A stretch of DNA of 49,056 nt from Rhodospirillales bacterium (GTDB lineage: Bacteria; Pseudomonadota; Alphaproteobacteria; Rhodospirillales; GLO-3): positions 1-49,056 of the forward strand of contig PIVK01000024.1 in NCBI GenBank assembly GCA_003354135.1, in the 5' to 3' direction. Under the pieces are notes generated by a model. The model saw nothing but the letters and a program-made list of their open reading frames with translations. It ran no database searches and had not been told where the DNA came from. Below are positions 48,868-49,056 of this stretch, one piece after another. Position numbers and translations under genes: made by a program. How positions within the stretch are numbered: position 1 is the stretch's first letter; each line of letters begins with the position of its first letter.

Positions 48868-49056
48868 ATGAAGACCACGACGACGACGGGAATCGATGTG
48901 TGGATCAGCCACACAATGGATGGACTGGACTGGGAGGCCCTGGCCGGGCTCTACGCCCGGGTCCGGGGAAAGCCGCGTGCGACAGCTGACCTCAAGAGCG
49001 CCTTCTTCAACAGTTATGCCGTCGTGTTTGCGTGGCGGGACAGGCGGCTGATCGGG
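48868..49056 (+). CDS. GNAT-family N-acetyltransferase, N-terminal part (runs off window)
   Basis: From ATG 48868 an open frame of 63 codons continues to the window end: MKTTTTTGIDVWISHTMDGL, then LYARVRGKPR, SAFFNSYAVVFAWRDRRLIG. The pattern of an early LY helix and a VVFAWxxxRLIG strand resembles the beginning of GNAT acetyltransferases. The acetyl-CoA binding loop lies beyond the window, so substrate and completeness are unknown. The GGGAAAT before the ATG is a weak ribosome site; a run of As precedes the start. Confidence 0.65.
   Translation, partial: MKTTTTTGIDVWISHTMDGLDWEALAGLYARVRGKPRATADLKSAFFNSYAVVFAWRDRRLIG

Overview
The window looks like a chromosomal segment of a free-living, GC-rich alphaproteobacterium, most likely Rhodospirillales-like. 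This is an inference from protein style: a seven-gene branched-chain amino-acid (LIV)-type operon, monomeric NADP isocitrate dehydrogenase, cytochrome c', electron-transfer flavoprotein-quinone oxidoreductase (ETF-QO) and many PAS/GGDEF/EAL proteins. No rRNA, plasmid origin, phage module or CRISPR array is visible. Small decayed transposon pieces are scattered through it.

Layout. 1-186: the 3' end of a tRNA-Met(CAT), its terminator and a 78-bp inverted-repeat element touching the stop of the next gene. 184-7181 (minus): one operon for a complete LIV-type ABC importer (binding protein, two permeases, two ATPases) plus a short-chain dehydrogenase and an aldehyde dehydrogenase. 7384-8064: a methyltransferase. 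8259-8517: a palindrome-rich MITE-like element. 8543-14984: CoA-transferase, acyl-CoA dehydrogenase, CitE-like lyase, MmgE/PrpD protein, MaoC/HTD2 hydratase and a LysR regulator. This gene set matches the itaconate catabolic cluster known from Pseudomonas aeruginosa (CoA transferase, itaconyl-CoA hydratase, citramalyl-CoA lyase). An ETF-QO gene (15634-17274) follows, able to pass acyl-CoA dehydrogenase electrons to quinone. Between them lie a 158-bp palindromic repeat and an aldehyde dehydrogenase relic.

17581-25570 (minus): a signalling locus of periplasmic solute-binding protein, 1572-residue hybrid histidine kinase with three receiver domains, CheR, CheB and a receiver protein whose 3' end is disrupted. 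25798-28605: a membrane PAS-GGDEF-EAL protein with a degenerate GGDEF motif. 28911-33572: a two-gene operon for a very large exported beta-rich/coiled-coil protein of unknown family and a TPR-secretin lipoprotein; this is the most novel-looking unit. 33611-35566 (minus): acetoacetyl-CoA synthetase.

35700-36895 is a decayed accessory patch: perfect hairpin, three spaced operator-like repeats, a truncated Fic N-terminal domain, an IS256 transposase fragment and a frameshifted response-regulator relic. 36896-40098: REC-PAS-PAS-GGDEF-EAL protein converging on a second orphan solute-binding protein. 40530-42899: a B12-binding-type radical SAM protein paired with a 3-hydroxyisobutyrate-dehydrogenase-family enzyme. 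The right end is mostly housekeeping: cytochrome c', a LOG-family protein, isocitrate dehydrogenase, a tail-anchored REC-GGDEF cyclase, ribosomal protein bL28 with terminator, and the start of a GNAT acetyltransferase.

Themes: acyl-CoA/organic-acid catabolism feeding acetyl-CoA and the quinone pool, dense c-di-GMP and phosphorelay signalling with orphan binding proteins, and repeated decay of insertion sequences (IS110-like, IS256-like, and a family with TGA-G-TGG-CC ends).
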